Assembly: GCA_040881175.1 (NCBI GenBank)
Contig: JBBEDS010000014.1
Location: 39,277-103,276 of the forward strand
DNA: 64,000 bases
Direction of reading: 5' to 3'
Source of the DNA: JBBEDS01 sp040881175
Lineage (GTDB): Bacteria; Patescibacteriota; Minisyncoccia; 2-02-FULL-40-12; IGHO2-01-FULL-4-A
Of this stretch, positions 17,555 through 25,499 are shown in pieces. The notes beneath the pieces are model-generated. The model was not told the origin of the DNA and did no database searches. It worked only from the letters and a program-made list of their open reading frames with translations. The position numbers and the translations under genes were made by a program. Positions within the stretch are counted from its first letter, which is position 1. Each line of letters starts with the position of its first letter.

Positions 17555-18034
17555 TTAATTTTCATATACTACAGTATTGGCGCAACAGATTGCAAGAGCT
17601 AGGGCATCTGCCGTGTCGTCTGGCTTGGGTTCGGTTTCTAGCCCCAGGATCATCTTAACCATTTTCTGAACTTGGTTCTTCTCGGCTCTGCCATAACCCG
17701 ACACAGCCTGCTTTACCTGTAGGGGAGTGAATTCTGTTATCTCTATACCGTTATTGGCGGCAACTACCATTAGAACACCCCTGACCTCGCTTACTTTAAT
17801 CACGGTTTTTGCGTTTTTAAAAAAGAAGAGACTCTCCAACGAAACCTTGTCAGGTTTAAATTTTTTTATCAGTTTATCAAAGAAATCATAAACCTCCCTA
17901 ACTCTGTCCCGATTCATAATATTCACACCTGTTTTTAAAAAACCGAAATCGACGGGCGTGTAGCTCTTTTTATCGGTGTCTATTATTCCATAGCCGATAA
18001 GAGAGGTTCCAGGATCTAAGCCTAGTATGCGCAT
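17555..18034 (-). CDS. ruvC: Holliday junction resolvase RuvC
   Basis: This 159-residue endonuclease cuts Holliday junctions with RuvAB. The RNase H-like active site is visible: Asp7 in LGLDPGT, Glu67 in SLESLFF, and the Asp139/Asp140/Asp143 group in KPDDTADALALA. The basic HTxxQVKxA region appears as FTPLQVKQAVSGYGRAEKNQV. It follows yebC by 4 bp, as in many bacteria. ruvA is not in the window. Confidence 0.96.
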   Translation of the reverse strand: MRILGLDPGTSLIGYGIIDTDKKSYTPVDFGFLKTGVNIMNRDRVREVYDFFDKLIKKFKPDKVSLESLFFFKNAKTVIKVSEVRGVLMVVAANNGIEITEFTPLQVKQAVSGYGRAEKNQVQKMVKMILGLETEPKPDDTADALALAICCANTVVYEN

Positions 18035-18038
18035 GAGG

Positions 18039-18566
18039 TTATTGTTTTAAATTAGTATGAACGTTTCCCACATCATCGTGAGAGTTTAACTCTTCAAAAA
18101 GCTTATCTATCTTCTGTTTGACGGACTCATCGCTAATTTCTAGAGGACTATGGGGATTCCAATTTGCGTCGAACATCCAATTGAGAGAGTTCTCTGGAAC
18201 CATTTTGACATCGTTCTTGGAGAATACATTTTTAATCTCGCCTATAGTTCGGTTCGTATTGTCAGTTATGGCTTCAACTATGATAGCTATTGAGAAGGGG
18301 CCCATTCCTTGGATTACCATTTCGTTCAAGGCTGCAGAGTCTTTCTCCGATACTCTTTTTATGGCTCGGTCGATATTATCCTTGGGCATATTTGCTGCAC
18401 GGGCCTCATCGATGGCCGACTGCAGCTTAAAGTTAACTGAAGGGTCAGCGCCATTCTTAGCTGCGACAGTTATCCTCTTCGCAAGTTTGCTAAAAACCTG
18501 ACCCTTCTTCTGGTCGCTTATTCCCTTCTTATGCTTTATTTGTGACCATTTGCTATGACCTGACAT
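18039..18566 (-). CDS. yebC: YebC/PmpR-family protein, short form
   Basis: This 175-residue member of the YebC family (DNA-binding regulator or translation factor TACO1-like) begins with the hallmark MSGHSKWSQIKHKKGISDQKK. It continues with RAANMPKDNIDRAIKR and ends with FEELNSHDDVGNVHTNL. The usual length is about 240 residues: the segment between NWMFDANW and the last 40 residues is shortened, removing most of the ferredoxin-like middle region. Reading frame and stop look intact, so this is not a frameshift. The position between ruvC and ruvB is the normal one. Confidence 0.93.
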   Translation of the reverse strand: MSGHSKWSQIKHKKGISDQKKGQVFSKLAKRITVAAKNGADPSVNFKLQSAIDEARAANMPKDNIDRAIKRVSEKDSAALNEMVIQGMGPFSIAIIVEAITDNTNRTIGEIKNVFSKNDVKMVPENSLNWMFDANWNPHSPLEISDESVKQKIDKLFEELNSHDDVGNVHTNLKQ

Positions 18567-18608
18567 GATTCCTATTCTAGCCCGTGACTGAGACTCAGTA
18601 AAGCATCA

Positions 18609-18998
18609 CTAACAGGGTTTGTGGAGCTCACGCTCATAATTCTTGAGCAACTCAGCTTCTGAGCTGAACTCTCTCAAATATTCCCTAGAAAGACTCTTCC
18701 ACGAGCTGTCGGTGTCACAATAGTAGTACCGGGCTCTACTATTGGAGCTTGTATAGAAAATATGGCTAGATTGCTTGGATGAGGCGGTCGGGACAGATGC
18801 GGGAGCTTTAGTAGCGGTTGGGTTGCCGAGAGACTCCCTAGATATAGGAGAGGGGGTTGCCGTTTTTTCTATCGACTCTTTTAGTGTTTGGATTATCTCC
18901 GCATGGCCTTCAACTTGGCTTGGAGTATTGGAGTTTTCAGAAATAAATATTGCGCCAAGAGTTACAAGGAAAACGGTGAATAGAACCGGTAGGCGCAT
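18609..18998 (-). CDS. Small secreted protein, Cys-pair C-terminal domain
   Basis: This is a 129-residue hypothetical. It has an N-terminal signal or anchor segment (LPVLFTVFLVTLGAIFI), then a Ser/Thr/Pro-rich linker (35-80). The compact C-terminal domain is SRARYYYCDTDSSWKSLSRE with a final HKPC; the two cysteines may form a disulfide. It starts 3 bp after the ruvB stop and is probably co-transcribed. Exported on sequence grounds; function unknown. Confidence 0.65.
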   Translation of the reverse strand: MRLPVLFTVFLVTLGAIFISENSNTPSQVEGHAEIIQTLKESIEKTATPSPISRESLGNPTATKAPASVPTASSKQSSHIFYTSSNSRARYYYCDTDSSWKSLSREYLREFSSEAELLKNYERELHKPC

Positions 18999-19001
18999 GA
19001 G

Positions 19002-20030
19002 TTAGATCAATTTTTCTTGAGGTACGTCTTCTCTGCTGTGGCCGAGATGTTTTAGGGCCAGGTCAGTAAGCATTCTACCGCGAGATGTACGTGCAAGAAA
19101 ACCTATTTGCATAAGATAGGGCTCATAAACATCCTCGATAGTTTCCTCCTCCTCTGCTATAGAAGCAGCTACCGATTTGAGACCGACAGGACCGCCCTTG
19201 AAACTCTCGGCAATTGTCTTGAGTATTTTCCGGTCCGTGGCATCAAGTCCCAGCTCATCTATGCCAAGTAAAGACAGGGCTTCAATGGCAAGGGGCGCCG
19301 TTATAAACTCAGAGTTTTTAACTTGAGCATAGTCACGCGCTCTTTTAAGAAGTCGATTGGCAATTCTAGGAGTAAAGCGGGAAGAGCTGGCCAGTTTATC
19401 TAAGGCCTCATCATCTATCTTTACCTTAAGGAGCTTAGCAGAACGGCTCAATATTTTCTTTATTTCATCTTGACTGTAGAAGTCTAGTTTATAATGGGCT
19501 CCAAAGCGTGAACGGAAGGGATTCGATAGAAGAGATACCCTGGTAGTAGCCGCTATGAGGGTGAAGCGGGGGAGATTGACCTGAAGAGTCTTGGCCGAAG
19601 TGCCTTTGCCGATAATAATATCGAGATTATAATTCTCCATTGCTGGATAGAGTGTTTCCTCGACGGTTTTGTTCAGTCTATGGACCTCGTCTATGAACAG
19701 GAAGTCACCATCTGAAAGACCGGTTAGAATAGAGCCTATGTCCCCAGCTTTCTCTAATGCTGCTCCTGAGGTAATTCGGATGCCTGCGCCGGACTCTTTG
19801 GCTATTAGGTATGCTAGGGTCGTTTTGCCCAGACCAGACGGCCCATGGATCAGAATATGCTCCAGAGTGTCTTCTCTTTTTTTTGAGGCCTCAATCAGTA
19901 TAGACAGGTTTTTCTTTACATTTTCCTGTCCTACATAGTCGCCGAAAACAGACGGTCTTAAAGCCAGATCCAGTACTTGGTCATCTGGCTCCTGGGCAAC
20001 TGGGGTCTTTTTTTTTGTTGTATCCGGCAT
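19002..20030 (-). CDS. ruvB: Holliday junction branch-migration ATPase RuvB
   Basis: This 342-residue AAA+ motor drives branch migration with RuvA. RPSVFGDYVGQENVKKNL opens the domain. Walker A is HGPSGLGKTTLAYLI near 65-79, Walker B DFLFIDEVHRLNK near 108-120, sensor 1 AATTRVSLLSNPFRSRFG, and the Arg-finger region follows. The C-terminal winged helix contains GGPVGLKSVAASIAEEEETIEDVYEPYLMQIGFLARTSRGR. Length is normal. Confidence 0.97.
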   Translation of the reverse strand: MPDTTKKKTPVAQEPDDQVLDLALRPSVFGDYVGQENVKKNLSILIEASKKREDTLEHILIHGPSGLGKTTLAYLIAKESGAGIRITSGAALEKAGDIGSILTGLSDGDFLFIDEVHRLNKTVEETLYPAMENYNLDIIIGKGTSAKTLQVNLPRFTLIAATTRVSLLSNPFRSRFGAHYKLDFYSQDEIKKILSRSAKLLKVKIDDEALDKLASSSRFTPRIANRLLKRARDYAQVKNSEFITAPLAIEALSLLGIDELGLDATDRKILKTIAESFKGGPVGLKSVAASIAEEEETIEDVYEPYLMQIGFLARTSRGRMLTDLALKHLGHSREDVPQEKLI

Positions 20031-20052
20031 AAGAAGTGCTTTAAAAACTGGC

Positions 20053-20082
20053 TTGACAGATAGCTATTTTATAGATAGAATA
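20053..20082 (+). promoter_or_regulatory. Promoter of the structured RNA
   Basis: TTGACA (20053-20058), 18-bp spacer, TAGAAT (20077-20082). The predicted start near 20089 is on the opposite strand to ruvB and pilB, where no protein gene follows. Confidence 0.65.
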
Positions 20083-20088
20083 TGAGCA

Positions 20089-20289
20089 TAGAGTCCCTGG
20101 GTTAGGGGCTTTAGTTTAAACCTTATAGTCTGTAGGCAATTGAGCTATTTGATATAATCATACGGCTCAATCGGAGTATTCTCGCAGACGGGTGTCTTGG
20201 TTCCGACTGGGATATACCTCGGTACTACTCTACCCTGGGTTTCCTTAGGTCCGGGTTTTTGCCTACAGGCTATAGGGTTTAATTTTTTT
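20089..20289 (+). ncRNA. Structured RNA of about 200 nt, possible 6S RNA
   Basis: A near-consensus promoter (20053-20082) drives rightward into a region with no open frame. Bases 20116-20139 pair with 20259-20282 in an unbroken 24-bp helix (two G-U pairs), directly followed by seven T (20283-20289). The closing stem thus also forms a terminator. The enclosed 119 nt has smaller hairpins (GAGC...GCTC at 20142-20168; AGAC-GGGT-GTCT at 20186-20197). Length, a long closing stem and a central GATATAATCATAC segment recall 6S RNA, which mimics an open promoter. The SRP core motif is absent. RNA status is well supported; the 6S identity is a guess. Confidence 0.6.
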
Positions 20290-21958
20290 ATTCTCCAACT
20301 ACTCGTAGTACTTCGTCAATGGAAGTTATCCCCGAAATGGCTTTTATCAGGCCGTCTTGCAGCAAAGTTATCATTCCTTTCTCCTTGGCCATATCTTCTA
20401 CTTCAGATATTGCCGGCGATTTTAATATCAATCTTTCCATATCCGGATCAATCTCAAAAAGTTCGTATACTCCGATGCGTCCCTTGTAGCCGGTCCCATT
20501 GCAGTCCTCGCAGCCTTGGGGGTAATGTATCTCCATTGATTCACTCAAGTCAGTAGCCTCAACTTCTTTGGGCAGCTTAGCCAGATATTTTCTTAGCAGC
20601 TCGAGATCCGGGGCTGCTATTTTTTGTTTCTTCTTACAGTTTTCGCAAAGACGTCTGACAAGACGCTGAGCCATTGCAGCATTAAGAGCCGGAGCTATAG
20701 TCACAGGTTTTACGTTGAAATCAATGAGTCTAGGGATGGTTCCAGCCGCGTTATTAGTGTGCAGAGTCGAGAATACCAAGTGTCCCGTCAAAGACGCCTG
20801 CATGGCGATCTCGGCTGTTTCCGCATCACGTATCTCACCGACCAATATTACATCCGGATCCTGTCTGACTATTGAACGTAGCCCATCAGCAAAAGTGTAT
20901 CCGGCCCGTGCATCAACTTGCGTTTGAGCTACCCCTTCAATGTGGTATTCGATTGGATCTTCGATCGTTATTATCTTCACATCTGGGCTATTAACTTGTC
21001 GCAAGAAAGCATATAGGGTGGTTGTCTTACCAGAGCCAGTAGGGCCGGTGGTTAATATTGAGCCCGTAGTTTTTTGTAAAAGCTTTTTGATCTTGGCTAA
21101 GGTATCTCCACGCATTCCTAAATCTTCTAGCTTTTGTCGGATAGTCAACGGATCGAGAAGACGCATTACAATGTTCTCGCCATAAGCTCCGGGTAGGACT
21201 GACACACGAACTTCAATATCTCTACCTTCTTGTCTGATCGTAAAGCGACCATCTTGGGGAACATTGTGGACGTTTATCTTTAGTCCGGACAGGAGCTTAA
21301 TGCGGGAAAGAATATTCGGGTAGCCCGTTGTAGAAAAATCGACGATGTCGCTCAGCATCCCATCCAGACGGTAGCGTAGTCTAATAGCGGCCTCTTCTGG
21401 TTCAAGGTGAATATCTGATGCTCCTACCTTGAGAGCACCAGCCATGATCATGTTTAGAACCTTGGTGATTGGAAGAGATGTCAGCTGTTCTTTTAAGTCA
21501 GCGAGCCCTTCTATCTGGCCCTCGAGGTTGGCTATCTCAGATTCTTTAATGGAGACTACTCCCTCCGTGGTTTGAGAACGCTCCTTCTTGAGCTCATATC
21601 TTTGCCAAGCGGAAGCTAGGCTTTCGCCCGAGACTATAACAACGTCAGGGTTGTAGCCGTCTTTCCTTAATTTTTCCAAAGAGGCGGAAGTCGGATGATT
21701 GTCAGGGTTTAAAACAGCCACCCGAATATCCTTACCTTTCTTTGATATGACCGCCATTTGACTGGCGCGAGCGTCACTCTCTTGCATAAGCAAGATAGCG
21801 TCGTTGTCTATAGGGAAAGATTTGAGGTTAAGGTAGTGAAGGCCGGCCTTTTGCGCCAAGGCCTTAGCATTATCTTCATCCTGCTGTTTTTTGATGGAAG
21901 ATAGCTTCTCTTCCAGCTCTTTCTCCAGCTCAGGTTTTTTTAGTGATGTTTGAGCCAT
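20288..21958 (-). CDS. pilB: Type IV pilus assembly ATPase PilB (GspE family)
   Basis: This 556-residue hexameric ATPase powers pilus extension. The N-terminal GspE-II-like region (1-150) precedes DIHLEPEEAAIRLRYRLDG. Walker A is GPTGSGKTTTLYAFL near 305-319. The Asp box is TIEDPIEYHIEG, and Walker B VRQDPDVILVGEIRDAETAE is followed by the His box TGHLVFSTLHTNNA. The tetracysteine zinc site is CENC (near 435) and CEDC (near 490). No other pilus gene is in the window. Its stop codon lies in the T-run of the opposing RNA. Confidence 0.95.
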   Translation of the reverse strand: MAQTSLKKPELEKELEEKLSSIKKQQDEDNAKALAQKAGLHYLNLKSFPIDNDAILLMQESDARASQMAVISKKGKDIRVAVLNPDNHPTSASLEKLRKDGYNPDVVIVSGESLASAWQRYELKKERSQTTEGVVSIKESEIANLEGQIEGLADLKEQLTSLPITKVLNMIMAGALKVGASDIHLEPEEAAIRLRYRLDGMLSDIVDFSTTGYPNILSRIKLLSGLKINVHNVPQDGRFTIRQEGRDIEVRVSVLPGAYGENIVMRLLDPLTIRQKLEDLGMRGDTLAKIKKLLQKTTGSILTTGPTGSGKTTTLYAFLRQVNSPDVKIITIEDPIEYHIEGVAQTQVDARAGYTFADGLRSIVRQDPDVILVGEIRDAETAEIAMQASLTGHLVFSTLHTNNAAGTIPRLIDFNVKPVTIAPALNAAMAQRLVRRLCENCKKKQKIAAPDLELLRKYLAKLPKEVEATDLSESMEIHYPQGCEDCNGTGYKGRIGVYELFEIDPDMERLILKSPAISEVEDMAKEKGMITLLQDGLIKAISGITSIDEVLRVVGE

Positions 21959-22129
21959 ATTCGGCGTGGATTATTACTAACAATTCTAGCACCTTTTTTG
22001 TTTTTTGTTCTCAACACCTGGGCGTTCTGGTCATCTGGGAAATTTTAAGTGTAAGCTTCGGTTTATCAGCAATACGAATCCGGGTCAAATGAAGAAATTG
22101 GGGATAAATTGTTGATAAAGGTAGGGCTA

Positions 22130-22158
22130 TTGACCCGCAATAATCTTGGTGATATAAT
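22130..22158 (+). promoter_or_regulatory. Promoter of nusA-tig
   Basis: TTGACC (22130-22135), 17-bp spacer, TATAAT (22153-22158). The predicted start near 22165 leaves a 70-nt leader that is almost entirely foldable. Confidence 0.8.
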
Positions 22159-22170
22159 ACAATTTAAAGG

Positions 22171-22230
22171 TTGAATGTTGACGTGATGTCCGCCAGAAAG
22201 CGGGCATTTTCATTAATATCAACCATTCAA
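22171..22230 (+). promoter_or_regulatory. Stem-loop in the nusA leader
   Basis: Outer arms TTGAATGTTGA (22171-22181) and TCAACCATTCAA (22219-22230) pair with one bulge. Inner arms TGTCCGC (22187-22193) and GCGGGCA (22200-22206) form a 7-bp stem followed by TTTT. The inner hairpin looks like a weak terminator, so attenuation of nusA is possible. Confidence 0.5.
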
Positions 22231-22234
22231 AGAC

Positions 22235-23542
22235 ATGCTAGACACAAAACAATTCGTTTCGGCGATCAAACAGATCACTGAAGAAAAGGGCATTCCCGAA
22301 GAGAAGGTCGTAGAGACAATAGAGGCTGCTATCGCTGCGGCATACAAGAAGGACTATGGAGAGAAGGGCCAGATCGTTCGGGCAAAGTTAGACCAGGAAA
22401 CCGGGGATATTTCTATTACCCAGGTTAAGTTTGTAGTGGAAGGAGTAGACGAAGAAGGCAATATTATCGGAGAGCTGCCCGAAAGACATGTCGCCGAAGC
22501 TGCAGCTCATGAGAAGCCACAGGAAACAGAAGAAGAGGGTGGTGATGATCTTAAGGTTAAATTTAACCCTGAAAAATACATAACCCTGGAGGAGGTTAAG
22601 AAGATAAACAAGAAACTGAAGATTGGCGACGAGCTAATTATTAAGCTTGAGCCAAAGACAGAGTTTGGCCGCATTGCTGCCCAAACTGCCAAGCAGGTTA
22701 TTATTCAGAGATTGAGAGAAGTTGAGAGGGAGGCGGTATTCAGTGAATTTAAGGAAAAAGAGGGCGAAGTTGCTTCTGGTGTTGTCCAAAGGATCGAAGG
22801 CCGTTTGGTATATATCGATCTTGGCCGGACTAATGGATTGCTCATTCCAGCTGAGCAGCTCTACTTCGACAACTACAGGATTGGGCAGAGATTAAGGTTC
22901 TTAATTCTTAGAGTGGAAGAAACAAATCGTGGACCCGCAGTATTGCTTTCCCGATCCCACCCAAGATTAGTTCTTAAACTTTTTGAATTTGAAGTTCCGG
23001 AAATTGAGGCTGGCAGCGTTGAGATCAAAGCTATTGCTAGAGAGGCTGGATCAAGATCTAAGGTCGCTGTCGTATCGAATGAAGAGGGGGTAGACCCTAT
23101 CGGATCGCTCGTTGGACAAAAAGGAGTCAGAGTTCAGACAGTAATTAATGAATTGGGTAACGAGAAGATTGATATCATAGAGTGGAGCGAAGACCCGGAA
23201 AAATTCATTACCAACGCCTTGTCTCCAGCGAAGATCGTTGATGTTAAGGTTGTTAGCCAAGAGAAAAGACATGCCCTAGTTGAAGTTGCTGACGACCAGT
23301 TCTCTCTTGCCATAGGCAAAAAGGGACAAAATGTCAGACTCGCTGCAAAACTTACCGGCTGGAAGATCGATGTCAGGGCCCCGCAGGCCCAGATGTCAGC
23401 CGAAGAGGCTTTGACGGAATCAGAGGAGAGCGAGGAGTCTAATAAAGTAGAAGCTCTTAACGTGGAGGAGCAAGACAACAGGGAAGAGCCGAAAGCAGAA
23501 GAGGTAAAGCCTGAAGGAAAAGAAGAAGACAAAAAAGAATAA
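22235..23542 (+). CDS. nusA: Transcription factor NusA
   Basis: This 435-residue elongation, termination and antitermination factor has the N-terminal RNAP-binding domain (FVSAIKQITEEKGIPEEKVVETIEAAIAAAYKKDYG, 7-42). Then come an S1 domain (GVVQRIEGRLVYIDLGRTNGLLIPAEQ, about 180-210) and two KH domains: DPIGSLVGQKGVRVQTVINEL near 285-305 and FSLAIGKKGQNVRLAAKLTGW near 350-370. An insertion in the N-terminal part is rich in Glu, and the C-terminal 50 residues are highly acidic. The stop overlaps the tig start (TAATG). Confidence 0.96.
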   Translation: MLDTKQFVSAIKQITEEKGIPEEKVVETIEAAIAAAYKKDYGEKGQIVRAKLDQETGDISITQVKFVVEGVDEEGNIIGELPERHVAEAAAHEKPQETEEEGGDDLKVKFNPEKYITLEEVKKINKKLKIGDELIIKLEPKTEFGRIAAQTAKQVIIQRLREVEREAVFSEFKEKEGEVASGVVQRIEGRLVYIDLGRTNGLLIPAEQLYFDNYRIGQRLRFLILRVEETNRGPAVLLSRSHPRLVLKLFEFEVPEIEAGSVEIKAIAREAGSRSKVAVVSNEEGVDPIGSLVGQKGVRVQTVINELGNEKIDIIEWSEDPEKFITNALSPAKIVDVKVVSQEKRHALVEVADDQFSLAIGKKGQNVRLAAKLTGWKIDVRAPQAQMSAEEALTESEESEESNKVEALNVEEQDNREEPKAEEVKPEGKEEDKKE

Positions 23543-24834
23543 TGAACATTACATCTAAAAAACTAGCAGACTCAAAAGTGGAGCTGACTGTCGATCTTGA
23601 TAAGAACGACCTAGCTTCATATGTCCGAGAGACAGAAGAGCAACTGGCTAAGGAAATAAAGATGGAGGGTTTTCGACAAGGAAAAGCTCCAAAAGAGATT
23701 ATTCGCAAGAAGATAGGCGAAGATAAGATAAAAGAAGAGGCTCTGCAAACTGCAGTTCAGTCCAGTTTGCGAGAAGCATTGGCCCAAGAGAAGCTGGACG
23801 TAATAGACCAGGCAGATTTTAAGATTAAAGAGAATTCTGCAGACAAGTTGGTATACAACGTGACCTTCGTAGTCTTTCCTGAAGTAAATCTGAGCGAGTA
23901 CAAGAATCTTGGCGTAAAAAAGAACGAGGTTTCCGTAGAAGACTCCGAAATTGATAAAGTACTCAATGATGTCCAGAAGTCCAGGACAACCTTTAACGAG
24001 GTTAAAAGGCCGGCAGAAAAAGGAGACAGAGCGGAGGTTGATTTTACAATAAAAGACAAGGGAACGGTAATTGATGGTGGCAAGAGCCAGAACCACCCTG
24101 TTGTTTTGGGGGACGGCCTTTTCGTTCCAGGATTTGAGGAACAGATTATTGGTATGACCACGGGAGAAACTAAGAATTTTTCTTTAAAGATCCCACTGGA
24201 CTATTACCAGAAAGCAATAGCCGGCAAAGATCTTGATTTTGAAGTAACGGTCAATAAGGTAGAGGACCGATCTCTGCCAGAGTTGAACGACGAGTTTGCC
24301 AAGACTTTGGGCAAATTCAGTTCTATGGATGAGGTCAAGGATAATATAAGGAAAGGCCTTACCATAGAAAAAGAAGGTAAGGAGAAGGACAGAATAAGGC
24401 TGGCTATACTTGATAAGATTGGTGAGAAAACCAAGATTGAGGCACCAGATGTTTTAATAGAAAAAAGAATCGATGACATGATCTCAGGCTTGGATAACGA
24501 ACTTCATCAAAAAGGAATGGAGCTAGGTCCGTATCTTGCGCATATTAAAAAGACTCAGGATGATCTGAGGAAAGAGTGGCGACCTCAGGCAGAAGCCCAG
24601 GTTAAAATGAGCCTAATCGCAAGAGCCGTTGCTAAAGAAGAAAAGCTGGTTGTGAGTGATGAAGATGTTAACAATGAGTTGCAAGCTGTTTTACAGCAGC
24701 ATGTTCTGAAAAATCAAGGAGATAGCGCAGAGATACTTAAAGACATCAATCCCGATGAGCTCAAGAGGAGGATAAAAGATATGTTGACCAATGAAAAAGT
24801 ATTCGACTTTCTAGAAAAGAATAACGTTATATAA
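23542..24834 (+). CDS. tig: Trigger factor
   Basis: This 430-residue ribosome-associated chaperone and prolyl isomerase has its ribosome-binding signature at GFRQGKAPKEIIRKKIG (residues about 43-59). The FKBP-like PPIase domain (about 150-240) contains KGDRAEVDFTIKDKG and GLFVPGFEEQIIGMTTGETKNFSL. The long C-terminal helical arms follow. It is translationally coupled to nusA by a TAATG overlap and ends at a strong terminator. Confidence 0.95.
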   Translation: MNITSKKLADSKVELTVDLDKNDLASYVRETEEQLAKEIKMEGFRQGKAPKEIIRKKIGEDKIKEEALQTAVQSSLREALAQEKLDVIDQADFKIKENSADKLVYNVTFVVFPEVNLSEYKNLGVKKNEVSVEDSEIDKVLNDVQKSRTTFNEVKRPAEKGDRAEVDFTIKDKGTVIDGGKSQNHPVVLGDGLFVPGFEEQIIGMTTGETKNFSLKIPLDYYQKAIAGKDLDFEVTVNKVEDRSLPELNDEFAKTLGKFSSMDEVKDNIRKGLTIEKEGKEKDRIRLAILDKIGEKTKIEAPDVLIEKRIDDMISGLDNELHQKGMELGPYLAHIKKTQDDLRKEWRPQAEAQVKMSLIARAVAKEEKLVVSDEDVNNELQAVLQQHVLKNQGDSAEILKDINPDELKRRIKDMLTNEKVFDFLEKNNVI

Positions 24835-24871
24835 AAAAACCAACCCTCGAAAAACGGGGGTTGGTTTTTTT
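24834..24871 (+). terminator. Intrinsic terminator after tig
   Basis: AAAAAAACCAACCC, loop, GGGGTTGGTTTTTTT: a strong stem with a seven-T tail directly after the tig stop. Confidence 0.95.
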
Positions 24872-25114
24872 ATTTCAATTTTATGGTTACCGAATCGACG
24901 GTTAGCTGCAGACGACAAGTGAATCACCTGGTATCAACAGTTTCTCCCTTGTAGCAATAATGAGACCGTTTTATTATAAAATAGGTCTATTAAGCGTCCT
25001 GCTAAAAGCGGGACGCAGTGCTGCTATAAGGCCACATTCGCTCCAGTAGCCTGTAACATAATTATAAACTAAATATTGACATCTGTCAAGGATAGGTTTT
25101 TTGACTCAATCTGC
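24872..25114 (+). promoter_or_regulatory. Non-coding gap with hairpins before the DoxX gene
   Basis: No frame is convincing in these 243 bp. Two stem-loops lie close together: AGACC...GGTCT (24964-24988, with an inner TTTTA/TAAAA stem) and GCGTCCTGC-TAAAA-GCGGGACGC (24994-25016). Neither has a T-run. They could be a leader structure of the redox operon or a small RNA. No known RNA family is recognised. Confidence 0.35.
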
Positions 25115-25495
25115 ATGTTTACTTCAGCTAAATACTCTTATCTTGCTTTAAGACTAGGCCTGGCGGCCGTCTTTTTGTGGTTCGGTATCGACAAATTTTT
25201 TCACCCAGATTATTGGATTAATGCTTGGGTTACTCCCAGCGCAACTAGCTTGATTGAGCTGGCAGGTTTCTCGACCCAGCAGTTTATGTACCTTAACGGT
25301 ATATTCGAGATACTAGTTGGAGTCAGTTTAATAACTTCCATTTTCCCTAAATTCTTTTCACTGCTTGCCATTATATTCTTGGTAAGCGTCATCTTCTTCG
25401 TTGGCCTAAATGAGGTAGTAATAAGAGACATCGGCCTTATCGGTGGGTTTGTTGCGATCCTTCTTTGGCCAAACGAAAGGAGCAGGTTCTTCTAA
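25115..25495 (+). CDS. DoxX-family membrane protein
   Basis: This 126-residue protein has four membrane segments. The start is placed at ATG 25115; TTG 25076 would add 13 residues. The family core LALRLGLAAVFLWFGIDKFFHPDYWI is followed by LNGIFEILVGVSLIT, a third segment and GLIGGFVAILLWP. DoxX/DoxD proteins take part in quinone- or thiol-linked redox processes. The next two genes are thioredoxin-fold proteins, and a role in supplying oxidant for disulfide formation is a plausible inference. Confidence 0.8.
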   Translation: MFTSAKYSYLALRLGLAAVFLWFGIDKFFHPDYWINAWVTPSATSLIELAGFSTQQFMYLNGIFEILVGVSLITSIFPKFFSLLAIIFLVSVIFFVGLNEVVIRDIGLIGGFVAILLWPNERSRFF

Positions 25496-25499
25496 CGCG

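Noticed and set aside
20089..20289. Structured RNA as an SRP or tmRNA gene
   Set aside because: The SRP core (GGUC..GGAAG..AGCAGC-type) and the tRNA-like ends or tag frame of tmRNA are absent on both strands.
24994..25016. GCGTCCTGC/GCGGGACGC hairpin as a terminator
   Set aside because: No T-run follows and tig already has a strong terminator at 24834-24871; kept only as part of the leader description.
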